A stretch of 64,000 nt of DNA from CADCTM01 sp049671305 (GCA_049671305.1 JBATUR010000035.1:109071-173070); one strand, 5' to 3'. Positions 1 through 9,973 are shown, counted from the stretch's first letter. Program-made: numbers and translations. Notes: generated from the sequence alone by a model not told the origin.

Positions 1-902
1 CCACAGGGGAACTTTCAGCCGCAGAACTAGCTCAACAAGTCCTAACTTTACCATCATTTCAAGCCATATCTCAAGCAGATTTTCGGCAATTACTACAACA
101 CTTAATTGCTCTTGAACATATTCAAATCACTGAAACAGGAACGCTAATTGTTGGTTTAATTGGAGAAAGTTTAGTCAGAAAGTTTAACTTTTATACAGTA
201 TTTACTAATAATGTAGAATATACTGTACGTGAGGAAACTACAGAAATCGGCAGCATAATTATGCCCCCGCCAACTGGCAATCAGTTTGCTTTAGCCGGGA
301 GAACTTGGCAAGTTTTAGAAATAGATCCTAAAAGAAAAACCGTATTTGTTAAACGAGCTGAAGGTATTGCTAATACTTCTTGGCGGGGCGGTAGCGGCAA
401 TATTCACACGAAAATTTTGCAGCGTATGAAGCAAGTTATTGTTGAAAATACTGAATATCCTTATTTACAAAATAACGCTAAAGAGCGACTACAAGCTGCT
501 CGACAAATCGCTAAAATATCCGGATTAGAACGCCATTATATTTTACCATTAGAAGCTAATACTTGCTGTATCTTTCCTTGGGCTGGCACTATTGCTTATC
601 GTACCCTGGAACGAGTAATTAATTTTTTGGTGAGATCATCATTAGATATTAAAAGTGTTAGTGGCACAGCTCCCTACTTTCTGAGCATTAAACTTGGTAA
701 AAGTTCTATTCAGGAACTTGAACAAGAACTTACTGCTTTTTGTGAAAAAGAATTGAAAAACGAGGATTTGGTCGCTCTAGACGAAGCTCCTAAACTGCAA
801 AAATATGATCAATTTGTTCCCAATAATTTATTGCGCCGTGCCTTTGCTAGCGACTATTTAGACGTCTCAGAATTACAGAAAACTCTTAAGAAGAATTGGT
901 AA
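1..902 (+). CDS. Lhr-like superfamily 2 helicase, C-terminal part (5' end outside window)
   Basis: The reading frame is open from base 3 and ends at the TAA at 900-902, so this is the 3' end of a larger gene. The ATG at 261 is internal, because the frame upstream of it is open and reads sensible protein. The segment around NVEYTV, then PPTGNQFALAGRTWQVLEI, then a WRGG turn resembles the C-terminal beta-rich domain of Lhr-type ATP-dependent DEAD/DEAH helicases, which follow the motor domains. The helicase motor motifs would lie before the window, so the activity is inferred from this tail alone. The likely role is ATP-driven nucleic acid unwinding in DNA repair. Confidence 0.65.
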   Translation, partial: TGELSAAELAQQVLTLPSFQAISQADFRQLLQHLIALEHIQITETGTLIVGLIGESLVRKFNFYTVFTNNVEYTVREETTEIGSIIMPPPTGNQFALAGRTWQVLEIDPKRKTVFVKRAEGIANTSWRGGSGNIHTKILQRMKQVIVENTEYPYLQNNAKERLQAARQIAKISGLERHYILPLEANTCCIFPWAGTIAYRTLERVINFLVRSSLDIKSVSGTAPYFLSIKLGKSSIQELEQELTAFCEKELKNEDLVALDEAPKLQKYDQFVPNNLLRRAFASDYLDVSELQKTLKKNW

Positions 903-1261
903 TCCATTAATATAACTCTAAGCTAAAATAATAAAAACTACCTCTAATCAAGCAACCAACTTGTTCAGATAAATGATTTGATCAGGCATTTAGTCCTAGC
1001 TATTGTTGAGTATCGTTGCCAAAATGCCAATATCAAAACTACCTCATTGACCAGCACAGTGAAAGTAGGGATAATTTAAAGAAGTTCTTCTAGAGGAAAA
1101 CTGCCTCAATCAGAAAAAAGAGCTAAATTGCTACAATAGGGTAATCTATAAATAACTTAGTCGAAAAGCTAAGAAAAAGCATCTACAAAAAAGCAGCAAT
1201 GCCATCTTCAGGGACATCAAAAGCTAAATTTTAGATATACAAGTGTGAGTGGTCAGCGATA
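903..1261. other. Intergenic region, no gene seen
   Basis: About 360 bases between the helicase tail and the CHASE2 kinase. It is AT-rich, with stops in every frame and no clear hairpin terminator. It presumably carries the kinase promoter; I see no element I can define. Confidence 0.5.
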
Positions 1262-3682
1262 GTGAAGACCAGTGGCGAGTTAACCAAAAGATCCAAAATC
1301 GAACCCCCGGATAAGCCTCCTAGTGCCCCGCCGTCAAAATTGTCTCAGGCTTTGACGCGCTTGAAGAGGTTTGGGAGTTCAAAATTATTGCGTCCAGCCT
1401 TTCTTGCCGGCTTAACTATTACTGCCTTGCTGGTTGCAGGTAAGCAGCTACGTCTATTAGAGCCTCTGGAGTTGGGGGCTTTTGATGAGCTAATGCAGCT
1501 ACGACCAGCCCTACCGCTTGATCCACGACTGCTAATTGTGGAAGTGACCGAGACAGATATCATGTCTCTCAAAACTTACCCAATTACCGATGCGGTGATG
1601 ACGCAGATTTTGAGTAAGCTAGACCAGGCAGGAGCTTTGGCAATTGGCTTAGATATTTATCGGGATATTCCTCAACAACCAGGACACGCCGAATTCTTGA
1701 AGCTGCTCAAAACAAGCGATCGCATTATTCCCATCTGCAAACTCAGTGACGCCGATAGCCCCGGCAACCCGCCGCCCCCCGGTATTCCAGATAACCGTTA
1801 CGGCTTTGCTGACCTCACACCCGATGATAATGGCATCATTCGCCGAGCACTCTTATTTGCCCCTCCACCCCCCAACTCTCGCTGCAGTAGTGACACCTCC
1901 TTCAGCTTCCAACTCGCCAGAATTTACCTAGAAAAAAAAGGCGTCAAGCTTGACTTAGTTGAAGAAAAGCGCTTCAAACTCGGCAAAAACTTTAAGCCAG
2001 AATGGACGACACAAGAACTTTTAAAGCTTGGTAACGTGATCATACCGCCGATCTCGCGCAACAGTGGCGGCTATCAAAACGCCCAAACAGGCGGCTACCA
2101 AGTTTTATTAAACTACCGCAGCAAAACCCTTGCTCGTAAGGTCACCATTAGTGATGTCCTCAACAACCGCGTTGATCCCAGTTGGGTCAAAGACCGCATC
2201 GTACTGATTGGCGGTACAGCACCTAGCCTCAATGATACATTTTATACCCCCTATAGTTCAGGTGTACGCAGCTCCCAAAAAATGCCCGGAGTCGAGATAC
2301 ATGGTCAAATTGTTAGCCAACTAATTGGTACTGCCCTCGATGGGCGTCCCCAATTTTGGTTTTGGCAAGACTGGCTAGAAATCTTTTGGGTACTGGGTTG
2401 GACACTAGCAGGCGGCATTTTGGTGCGGGTGATTCACCATCCCGGAAAACTGATTTTGGCAGAAGTTGGGGCTTTGGCGCTGTTGGTAGGAACTACTGTC
2501 GTCGTCTTCTTAGCTTCGGGGTGGATACCCGTTGTGGCACCCGCCCTCGGTTTAATTGCCGGCGCAACCAGCGTCATCGCTTATAGCGTCTACGAGTCGA
2601 AAAAAGAAGCAGATTATATTGCCAGCAAAGTTAAGCAACAAGAAGAAAATATTGCCTTATTGCAAACACTGCTGAAACAGAAAGCGCCTTATCTCCCCGA
2701 CTCAGATTTAGAAGATGAGGACGATACAGCGATCGCCACCGAGGATTATGACGACGATACTGCGATCGCCACCCAGGATGATCATGATGACGATGATGAC
2801 GACGGCGGCGATACTGCGATCGCTCCCAAAGATGGGGTCGCTGGCAGGTACAGACCGATAGACGGCGAACCCAAGCCCAAACTTTTAGATGGACGCTATC
2901 AAATCAACCGCACCCTGAGTGCTGGCGGCTTTGGCGTCACCTTTTTGGCACAAGATAACAAGCGTCCTGGTACGCCGCAATGTGTAGTTAAACAACTCAA
3001 ACCCGCACGTCGTGATGATACATTTTTAAGCATTGCCATCAGATTATTTCAAACTGAAGCAGAAATCTTAGAAAAATTAGGAACTCATCCTCAAATTCCC
3101 CAATTACTAGCGCATTTTGTTGAACGCAAAGAATTTTATCTCGTCCAAGAATTTGTTGATGGACATCCTATCACCGATGAATTACCAGTAGATAAGCGAC
3201 TGCCAGAAGCCCATGTTGTACAGTTGCTCAAAGATGTCTTAGAAATCTTGAGTTTTCTGCACGACCACAAAGTTATTCATCGCGATATCAAACCTGGTAA
3301 TATTATGCGTCGTAGCCATGATGATAAAATTGTTTTAATTGACTTTGGGGCAGTCAAACAAATTCAACCCCAAGAACAAATGGACAAAGAAGGAAACACA
3401 GTTGCGATCGGCACTCGTGGCTATGCACCCCCAGAGCAATATGCTGGACATCCCAACTTTAGTAGCGATATTTATGCTTTAGGAATGATTGGTATTCAAG
3501 CCCTAACAGGCATACCGCCGCACCAACTCAAACCTTCTGAAGAAACAGGCGATATTAGCTGGCGTCACCTAGCAAATGTTAGTGAAGAAATTGGTCAAAT
3601 TGTTGATAAGATGGTGCGCTACCATTTCCCAACAAGATATCAGACAGCAGCAGCAGTTTTGGAAGACTTACGCAAGATTTAA
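1262..3682 (+). CDS. CHASE2-domain transmembrane serine/threonine protein kinase
   Basis: An 806-residue membrane receptor kinase with a GTG start. A first membrane segment (about 43-62) leads into an extracytoplasmic CHASE2 sensor domain (about 68-350). Several more membrane segments follow (about 370-445), then a short helical stretch, a very acidic linker (about 485-525) and a C-terminal eukaryotic-type kinase (about 546-806). Kinase motifs are the glycine loop AGGFGVT, VVKQLK with the ATP lysine, VIHRDIKPGNIM near 671 and DFG at 694-696. In cyanobacteria this architecture is usually read as environmental sensing coupled to Ser/Thr phosphorylation; the ligand is unknown. The linker contains three DTAIA pentapeptides, each encoded over a HIP1 octamer. 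Confidence 0.9.
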   Translation: MKTSGELTKRSKIEPPDKPPSAPPSKLSQALTRLKRFGSSKLLRPAFLAGLTITALLVAGKQLRLLEPLELGAFDELMQLRPALPLDPRLLIVEVTETDIMSLKTYPITDAVMTQILSKLDQAGALAIGLDIYRDIPQQPGHAEFLKLLKTSDRIIPICKLSDADSPGNPPPPGIPDNRYGFADLTPDDNGIIRRALLFAPPPPNSRCSSDTSFSFQLARIYLEKKGVKLDLVEEKRFKLGKNFKPEWTTQELLKLGNVIIPPISRNSGGYQNAQTGGYQVLLNYRSKTLARKVTISDVLNNRVDPSWVKDRIVLIGGTAPSLNDTFYTPYSSGVRSSQKMPGVEIHGQIVSQLIGTALDGRPQFWFWQDWLEIFWVLGWTLAGGILVRVIHHPGKLILAEVGALALLVGTTVVVFLASGWIPVVAPALGLIAGATSVIAYSVYESKKEADYIASKVKQQEENIALLQTLLKQKAPYLPDSDLEDEDDTAIATEDYDDDTAIATQDDHDDDDDDGGDTAIAPKDGVAGRYRPIDGEPKPKLLDGRYQINRTLSAGGFGVTFLAQDNKRPGTPQCVVKQLKPARRDDTFLSIAIRLFQTEAEILEKLGTHPQIPQLLAHFVERKEFYLVQEFVDGHPITDELPVDKRLPEAHVVQLLKDVLEILSFLHDHKVIHRDIKPGNIMRRSHDDKIVLIDFGAVKQIQPQEQMDKEGNTVAIGTRGYAPPEQYAGHPNFSSDIYALGMIGIQALTGIPPHQLKPSEETGDISWRHLANVSEEIGQIVDKMVRYHFPTRYQTAAAVLEDLRKI
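2729..2823 (+). repeat. Three HIP1 octamers (GCGATCGC) inside the acidic linker of the CHASE2 kinase
   Basis: GCGATCGC occurs at 2729, 2762 and 2816. Each copy sits in the same reading phase and encodes the core of DTAIA, separated by Asp-rich stretches. HIP1 is a common cyanobacterial palindrome. Three copies in 95 bases of coding sequence look like local duplication of a HIP1-bearing unit. Confidence 0.85.
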
Positions 3683-3697
3683 TTAACTGCGTAATTT

Positions 3698-4465
3698 CTA
3701 TAAAACTCCAGAATTAGAAACAATAGATGGTTGTATCTTTTTAAGTTCAGCTAAACCCAAATAACTAATTGCTTGCGGTGTAATTTCAAATCGGTAAGGC
3801 AATACTTCAACACCTCGCTCAACTGCTTGGCGCAACAATTCACCATACACAGCATCAGCACTATCGCAGGGAGCAAAACTTGTACAATCACCCCGATTAA
3901 TAAAATATAACATCACCGCTCGCGCTTGGGGAATCAATGCCATCAATTCTCGTAAATGCTTTTGTCCACGAGTCGTTACCGTATCAGGAAATAAAGCAAT
4001 ATCCCCTTCTGATAAAGTTACACTTTTTACCTCTAAATAAATAGGAATACTGCCATCTCTTTGCTCATCTGTTAATAAAAAATCCACCCGACTTTTTAAT
4101 TCATTACCATAAGGAACCTCACTACGAATCGTGCTATAGTTACCTAATTCTGGAAATAATTTTTGTTCTAGAGCTAACTTAATAATACGATTTGGCATTG
4201 CCGTATTAACCCCGATCCAAGTTGGTTTCGTGTCATTAACCTGAATCATTTCCCAGGTATATGCTAACTTACGCTTTGGGTTATTACTGCGAGAAACTTG
4301 TACCAAACTACCTACAGTTGAAACACCCGTCATTGGACCTGTATTAGGGCAATGAGCTGTAATTATTTCCCCAGAAGACAACTCAATATCCGCAAAAAAA
4401 CGCTTGTAGCGCTTCACTAAAATGCCTATTTCCAGAGTTGGGTAAGTATAAATTATTTTGGTCAC
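3698..4465 (-). CDS. sfsA: SfsA family protein (sugar fermentation stimulation / nucleic acid-binding nuclease-fold)
   Basis: 255 residues, close to the usual family length. Family hallmarks are the N-terminal KRYKRFFADIEL, then AHCPNTGPMTGV, the nuclease-like VDFLLTD and YLEVKSVTL segments, and FPDTVTTRGQKHLREL. SfsA was first described as affecting maltose metabolism in E. coli. Its fold includes an OB-like N-terminus and a PD-(D/E)XK-like C-terminal part, and DNA or RNA binding has been proposed. It is convergent with the upstream kinase gene, with only 15 bases between their stops. Its biological role in cyanobacteria is not settled. Confidence 0.93.
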   Translation of the reverse strand: MTKIIYTYPTLEIGILVKRYKRFFADIELSSGEIITAHCPNTGPMTGVSTVGSLVQVSRSNNPKRKLAYTWEMIQVNDTKPTWIGVNTAMPNRIIKLALEQKLFPELGNYSTIRSEVPYGNELKSRVDFLLTDEQRDGSIPIYLEVKSVTLSEGDIALFPDTVTTRGQKHLRELMALIPQARAVMLYFINRGDCTSFAPCDSADAVYGELLRQAVERGVEVLPYRFEITPQAISYLGLAELKKIQPSIVSNSGVL

Positions 4466-4558
4466 ATTGATATCGTAATGGGGAATTGGAGCTAGCTTCC
4501 AGGAAAATTTATCTAAGCATGGTAAAAACTAGCTAATTATCAGAACTTAATTTAATAA

Positions 4559-7432
4559 TCAGGGTAAGCTTAGGGTGCTATTTAAAGGTAGCTTAACAGT
4601 AAAAGTTGTGCTGCCAGCAACACTATCAACAGTAATTTCACCTTGATGCAAATCTACGCACTGCTTAACAATTGCTAATCCTAAACCAGTTCCTTGAATT
4701 GTACCAACATTAGCAGCTCGATGGAAGGGTTCAAACAAGCGAGATTGGTCTTCTGGAGGAATACCTATACCATTATCTGTAATCTTAAATATAGCTGTAT
4801 TATGCGAGTAAATTAAATCAAACTGGACAGTACTATCAATCGGAGAATACTTAAGAGCATTGCCAAGTAAATTACTCAAAATCTGCCGTAATAACCTTTC
4901 ATCAAGTAAAGGCAAAGACCATTGCTCTTGATTTTTTGACTGCCTTATGCAGTCGTTTTGATAATTAAAAACAATCATTTTTTGGTTTTTGATACTCAGT
5001 TGAAACTCTTCAACTAAATAGCGACAAAACTCGACTAGATTCAGTGGGTTTGGCTTAAAGTCCAACTTACCCGCCTCTGCTTCCCCAATAATTAAAATAT
5101 CATCTAACAACTGAGTCATGTGAGCAACAGCAGTTTGAATTCGTCTCAAATGTCGTAGATGTCGCCCATCACTAGACTGATAATAGTATTCTAATAATTC
5201 TGCAGAAGATTGAATTGTGGTTAGTGGAGTGCGAAATTCATGAGAAGTCATTGAAACAAAACGAGACTTCAAATCATTAAGTTCTCGTTCTTTGAGCAGC
5301 GCCTTACCAACTTCAAATTCAGCCAACTTACGCTCAGTAATATCCTCAGCAATACCTACAAAACGGTAGAGTAAACCTTGCCCGTCATGCACTCCAAAAG
5401 CGCGGTCATGAATCCAACGCACTTCGCCATCTGGTCGCAAAATGCGGTATTCCCAATCAAAACCATCTTCAGCCTGCCTGTGAAACTTTGCCATTACCGT
5501 ATCAAGATCAAGAGGATGAATCGCGTCTTGCCAAGAACGAGGATTATTGTATAAACTTTCGCAAGTCCGCCCCCAGATTTGTTCATAAGCCGGACTAACA
5601 TAAATTAACTGAGAGCGATCACAAGTAACTACTAAGAAGACTTCCCGAACATTTTCTGCCAACTGACGAAACCTTAATTCGCTTTCTTGTAATGCCTTCT
5701 CTGCCTGTTTGCTGTCGGTAATGTCTTTAGCAACTCCCACAAAACGGTAGAGAATACCTTGCCCGTCACGTACTCCAAAACCGCGATCGCGTATCCAACG
5801 TACCTCACCATCTGGGCGTACAATTCGATACTCTAATTCACAATATCCTTGACTTTCAATTTGTTGGGTTTGTATCTTAATACCCGCCCTAACACGCTGC
5901 CGATCTTCTGGGTGAATCGCATTGATCCAAGTACTAGCATCTTCATATAAAACTTGACGACTACGACCCCAAATCTGATCATAAGCCGGACTAACATAAA
6001 TAATATCTCGGTTATCAGGTTCAACCATCCAAAAAACATCATGAATATTTTCTGCCAATTGACGAAACCGTAATTCGCTTTCTTGTAATGCTGCTTCTGC
6101 CTGCTTTCGGTCAGTAATATCACGCCAAGCCGCCGCAAAACCATCACTCAATTTAACTACACGTAGATCAAAAACTTTAGTTGAGCCATAGTCATCATCA
6201 ATGAAATCTTCCTTAATCAAAGGAATACCTGTTTCCACCAAACTTACATATTCATCAAACATTCCATTAGTGCGAACTTTCGGTAAAATCTCGCAAATAT
6301 TTTTGCCAATTCCCAACTCTTTTGTAACCAAATGACTTTCACAAGCTGCGGTATTAAAATACTCATTTTTAAAATCAACAATTTTGCCAGATTGGTCGCG
6401 AACACTTGTATAAATTGCAAAACAATCTAGCATATTATCAATGGAAGTCCGAAAGCGCTCTTCACTCTTCACAAGCGCTAGTTCTACCTTTTTAAACTCA
6501 GTGACATCTCGCATAATTGCCAGCACGCTCTCAAAACCGTCAGTCACCAGCGGCACAAGACGAGCTTGATAATATTTCAAGCCAAGTGGCGTCAAAAACT
6601 GAAATTCAATTTCTTGTTCTAAGTTGGTTTCAAAAACTATTTGCAAAGCCTGATTCCAATCAGCAGAAACTTCCTCCAGCATTCCTAACTCTTGAAAACT
6701 CTTACCAATAAAATCCTGAAATGGTATGCCAGTCGCTAGTTCAACCGCTGGATTAATATAAATATGACGAAACTGATCATCATAGCGGGCAATTACATCT
6801 GGGGCATTTTCCACCAGTGCCTTAAATTCTAATTCCCTTTGGCTTAGTGCTGCCCCAAACTGCTGACGTTCCGCAACCTCCTGTTGTAGTTGCTCATTTA
6901 CCTGTTCTAGTTCAGCAGTGCGCTCACTAACTCGCATTTCCAATTGATTCAACCTTGCCGTTGCCGAGCGTGTGATCTCACGGATCAGCCAACGGGCGCT
7001 CAAACTACCATTCATATACCTGGTAGCAGTGACAGTCACCACAGCCTCAAATGCCTCTCTTTGTGGGCTTTCTAGACGTAGTTCCCACTCCTGTTGCTCT
7101 AACTTTAGTTGCTTTAGTTGGTTAAGAAACGCTGCTTGCTCAGTTTGGGGAATGTAAATAGTTAGAAGTTGACCAACTAAAGACGATGTGGGAATCTTAA
7201 AAAGGTTGGCAGCGGCAAGGTTAGCTTCTTGAATTTTCCCATCTCCATCTGTCACCAAATAAGCTTCTGGAGCAAACTCAAATAGCTCTTGATAACGCTG
7301 CCGCTTTTGGGAATGTTCCTGAGCAAGATTGGTTAATTCCTGATTTTGGCGTTGTAGTTCTTGATTAGCAGTTTGTAGGTTTTTGATTTGAACCAACAAG
7401 TCATCCAAGTTCACCCAATTCTCCTTATGCAT
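4559..7432 (-). CDS. Multi-PAS sensor histidine kinase (no receiver domain)
   Basis: 957 residues, cytoplasmic, with no membrane segment seen. It starts with a heptad-rich coiled coil, followed by five PAS-type sensor domains spread over about 45-700 and joined by helical linkers. A HisKA domain follows with the phospho-acceptor box SHEFRTPL, then HATPase_c with NLLGNALKYS, DNGIGIPPED and GTGLGLAI. PAS 4 and PAS 5 begin with nearly the same ALQESELRFRQLAEN and share RPDGEVRWI and the GQG-YRFVG ending, so they look like a tandem duplication. No receiver or HPt is fused and no response regulator gene is adjacent, so the partner is unknown. The PAS ligand cannot be told from the sequence. Confidence 0.92.
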   Translation of the reverse strand: MHKENWVNLDDLLVQIKNLQTANQELQRQNQELTNLAQEHSQKRQRYQELFEFAPEAYLVTDGDGKIQEANLAAANLFKIPTSSLVGQLLTIYIPQTEQAAFLNQLKQLKLEQQEWELRLESPQREAFEAVVTVTATRYMNGSLSARWLIREITRSATARLNQLEMRVSERTAELEQVNEQLQQEVAERQQFGAALSQRELEFKALVENAPDVIARYDDQFRHIYINPAVELATGIPFQDFIGKSFQELGMLEEVSADWNQALQIVFETNLEQEIEFQFLTPLGLKYYQARLVPLVTDGFESVLAIMRDVTEFKKVELALVKSEERFRTSIDNMLDCFAIYTSVRDQSGKIVDFKNEYFNTAACESHLVTKELGIGKNICEILPKVRTNGMFDEYVSLVETGIPLIKEDFIDDDYGSTKVFDLRVVKLSDGFAAAWRDITDRKQAEAALQESELRFRQLAENIHDVFWMVEPDNRDIIYVSPAYDQIWGRSRQVLYEDASTWINAIHPEDRQRVRAGIKIQTQQIESQGYCELEYRIVRPDGEVRWIRDRGFGVRDGQGILYRFVGVAKDITDSKQAEKALQESELRFRQLAENVREVFLVVTCDRSQLIYVSPAYEQIWGRTCESLYNNPRSWQDAIHPLDLDTVMAKFHRQAEDGFDWEYRILRPDGEVRWIHDRAFGVHDGQGLLYRFVGIAEDITERKLAEFEVGKALLKERELNDLKSRFVSMTSHEFRTPLTTIQSSAELLEYYYQSSDGRHLRHLRRIQTAVAHMTQLLDDILIIGEAEAGKLDFKPNPLNLVEFCRYLVEEFQLSIKNQKMIVFNYQNDCIRQSKNQEQWSLPLLDERLLRQILSNLLGNALKYSPIDSTVQFDLIYSHNTAIFKITDNGIGIPPEDQSRLFEPFHRAANVGTIQGTGLGLAIVKQCVDLHQGEITVDSVAGSTTFTVKLPLNSTLSLP

Positions 7433-7707
7433 CCTTGTTTATACACTTGCTCTGTGGCTAAAATCATTAACCTCTAACCATGTTTTTGACTTGAATGACT
7501 TCTGTTTTTTCTGGTATATACAGAGGCATTGCTGATTGTCAAGAGACTTATTACCCATCACCTTTCCAAATCAAGTTTTTTTCCAGATTTGCTCTTAATT
7601 GCTTCAAAGCAGCTCAAATTATTGTGAGATTAAATCAATTTGCTTGTGAAGAAACAACGAATTCAGGATTAAATAGTAAAAGTTAGCGCAATTATTTTTA
7701 ACGATTT

Positions 7708-9306
7708 GTGAGCCAAAAGCAGAAGAAAGTTCGCTCCTTGACAGGAATTGCCGGAATTGTGGCAGTTGCCACGCTGATTAGTAAAGTCTTTGGACTAGTA
7801 AGGACGCAAGCAATTGCGGCAGCTTTTGGTACCGGCGTAGCGGCTGATGCTTTTAACTACGCCTACGTTATTCCCGGCTTTTTCTTTATTTTACTGGGTG
7901 GCATCAATGGACCGTTTCACAGTGCGATCGTCAGTGTTGTTGCTAAACGAGACAAAACTGAAGCCGCTCCTATTGTAGAAACTATTACAACTTTGGTTGG
8001 CGTCATCCTCCTGGTGGTTACTGCAATTTTAATTGTATTTGCCGGCTTTTTTATCGATGTTATTGGACCTGGCTTAAGTCCTTTAGTTAGAGATATTGCC
8101 ATTTTGCAACTGCAAATTATGGCACCAATGGCACTTTTGGCAGGATTAATTGGCATCGGCTTTGGTAGTCTCAACGCCGCCGATATGTACTGGCTGCCTT
8201 CTGTAAGTCCTTTATTTTCTAGCATCACCTTAATCGGTGGTTTGGGCATTCTGGCGCTGCAACTAGGTAACCAAATTAGTAGCCCGAAATATGTCTTAAT
8301 CGGCGGTATGGTACTAGCTTGGGGAACCTTAGCCGGTGCAATTTTGCAATGGTTAATTCAGTTGGGCGCCCAGTGGAAAGCTGGTATGGGCAGGTTGCGC
8401 CTACGATTTAACTGGAAATTACCGGGAGTTGATGAAGTCCTCAAAGTCATGGGACCTGCCACTTTTTCTAGTGGAATGTTGCAAATCAACGTCGCTACCG
8501 ATTTATTTTTTGCCTCGCCTATCCAAGGTACAGCGGCAGCAATGACTTATGCCGGGTTGTTAATCCAAACTCCCTTGGGCATTATGTCCAACGTCATTTT
8601 AGTGCCGTTGCTGCCGATGTTTGCCCGCCTCGCAGCACCAGAAAATTGGACGGAACTTAAGGGCAGAATTCGTCAAGGATTATTGCTAACAGCCTTGACA
8701 ATGTTACCTTTAGGTGCATTAATGATTGCCTTGGCTGTTCCCATCGTGCAAGTAGTTTATGAGCGAGGCGCTTTCAAACCACAAGATACCCTATTCACCG
8801 CCTCATTATTAGTTGCCTACAGCGTGGGGATGTTTGTCTACTTGGCGCGGGATGTTTTGGTGCGGGTATTTTATGCACTTGGAGATGGTAACACGCCCTT
8901 TCGCATCAGTATTGTTAATATTTTTCTCAACGCCATCTTGGATTATCTTTTAGTTAAGTATTTCGGAGCCCCCGGTTTAGTCTTAGCAACTGTTGGCGTT
9001 AACTTAGTTTCAACCATTGCCTTATTGTGGCTCTTAAATCGCAAATTAAACGGCTTACCTTTGCGAGAATGGAGTTTTCCGATCCTTGGTTTAACTGCTG
9101 CTAGTGCTGTGGCAGGTTTTGCTAGTTGGGGAGTTAGCTATCAGTTTCAAAAACTTTGGAACCCTGAAACTTTGCTCTTACAAATTCTACAACTATGTGT
9201 CGCTGGCTTCGTTGGCTTGGCAATATTTGCTGTCATTGCCTTATTAATGAAGTTGCCGGAAGTTGATATTTTTGTTGCCCGTTTGCGTCAAAAGTTTGGT
9301 CGTTAA
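7708..9306 (+). CDS. murJ: MurJ/MviN lipid II flippase
   Basis: 532 residues, rich in membrane helices (the family has about 14). It opens with a GTG start and the typical segment GIVAVATLISKVFGLVRTQA. The conserved loop ending in RVFYALGDGNTPFRIS is also present. MurJ moves lipid-linked peptidoglycan precursors from the inner to the outer face of the plasma membrane. The length matches the family. A hairpin follows the stop codon. It stands alone here, without other cell-wall genes next to it. Confidence 0.95.
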   Translation: MSQKQKKVRSLTGIAGIVAVATLISKVFGLVRTQAIAAAFGTGVAADAFNYAYVIPGFFFILLGGINGPFHSAIVSVVAKRDKTEAAPIVETITTLVGVILLVVTAILIVFAGFFIDVIGPGLSPLVRDIAILQLQIMAPMALLAGLIGIGFGSLNAADMYWLPSVSPLFSSITLIGGLGILALQLGNQISSPKYVLIGGMVLAWGTLAGAILQWLIQLGAQWKAGMGRLRLRFNWKLPGVDEVLKVMGPATFSSGMLQINVATDLFFASPIQGTAAAMTYAGLLIQTPLGIMSNVILVPLLPMFARLAAPENWTELKGRIRQGLLLTALTMLPLGALMIALAVPIVQVVYERGAFKPQDTLFTASLLVAYSVGMFVYLARDVLVRVFYALGDGNTPFRISIVNIFLNAILDYLLVKYFGAPGLVLATVGVNLVSTIALLWLLNRKLNGLPLREWSFPILGLTAASAVAGFASWGVSYQFQKLWNPETLLLQILQLCVAGFVGLAIFAVIALLMKLPEVDIFVARLRQKFGR

Positions 9307-9313
9307 AGAAGAC

Positions 9314-9339
9314 GTTTGGGCATTGCTGAATGCCCAAAC
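9314..9339. terminator. Hairpin between convergent murJ and DUF3181 gene
   Basis: Two perfect 11-base arms, GTTTGGGCATT and AATGCCCAAAC, flank a GCTG loop. It lies 8 bases after the murJ stop and 19 before the end of the convergent gene. No strong T-run follows on the plus strand, while the minus side reads into CTTCTTT. It may be a bidirectional terminator; this is inferred from position and symmetry. Confidence 0.6.
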
Positions 9340-9357
9340 TACTAATTAGAAGGTGGA

Positions 9358-9663
9358 TTACATTTTGCGTTGATACTCTTCGATAAGATCCATCAGATTT
9401 ACTTGACACTGCATTGGCAGTAAATCTGATAAAGGAACTTCTCGTTTGCCGCCACCTAGTTTAACGGGAATATTTTGCAGAATTTTGGTGATTTGATCTT
9501 CTTCTATGGTTTTTGTTAGTAGCGGATAGATTTGTTGTGCCAATGTTGTATGAAGATGGGCATCTTTGAGGTAGAGATGCCATTTAGCAACATCAATGTA
9601 AACGTTTTCGCCAATTTCGGCAGCTAGGGCTTCAATGGCTTCGGTAGTGCTGAGGTTAGCCAT
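9358..9663 (-). CDS. DUF3181 family protein
   Basis: 101 residues, soluble and acidic. I recognise it as the small cyanobacterial DUF3181 family from the pattern EIGENVYIDVAKWHLYLKDA near the start and the basic VKLGGGKREVPLSDLLP near the end. No function is known for the family. It is followed on the same strand by nothing closer than the convergent murJ. The 2TM-domain gene lies 37 bases upstream in the same direction, so the two may share a transcript. Confidence 0.75.
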   Translation of the reverse strand: MANLSTTEAIEALAAEIGENVYIDVAKWHLYLKDAHLHTTLAQQIYPLLTKTIEEDQITKILQNIPVKLGGGKREVPLSDLLPMQCQVNLMDLIEEYQRKM

Positions 9664-9700
9664 AATAATTAAGTGTTTTTAGTAAAGTACAACATGGGCT

Positions 9701-9973
9701 TTAGGTGGATTTTGTGGGAGTATTTTTGGTAGATACAGGAGAGTAATTTGCGATCGCAAAAATATAAATTCCATGTCCTATCAAAATTCCTGCCCACAAC
9801 CCCGTAACTAAGTACGCCCAACGCCAATCGGCAGACTGTAAAATTCTAAAAAACCAAATCCCAGAGTTAAATGCAGCAAAAGTGCCGACATGGACAGCGA
9901 AATTCATCCGGTCATCTAAGCGGCGGAATTCTGGGTCATTACGGTCAGGTTCGCGGGGCCAACGAGGAGGCAT
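9701..9973 (-). CDS. Small 2TM-domain membrane protein
   Basis: 90 residues. A charged N-terminus (about 1-22, rich in Arg/Asp) precedes two membrane helices, roughly 27-44 and 52-75, joined by a short DWRW turn. The C-terminal tail is Ser/Thr-rich. This matches the 2TM-domain class of small bacterial membrane proteins. It probably shares a transcript with the DUF3181 gene downstream. Function is unknown. Confidence 0.65.
   Translation of the reverse strand: MPPRWPREPDRNDPEFRRLDDRMNFAVHVGTFAAFNSGIWFFRILQSADWRWAYLVTGLWAGILIGHGIYIFAIANYSPVSTKNTPTKST

Noticed and set aside
7495..7686. 63-codon plus-strand frame before murJ
   Set aside because: No family likeness, no ribosome-binding site, and it lies in a stretch that probably holds promoters of divergent genes.
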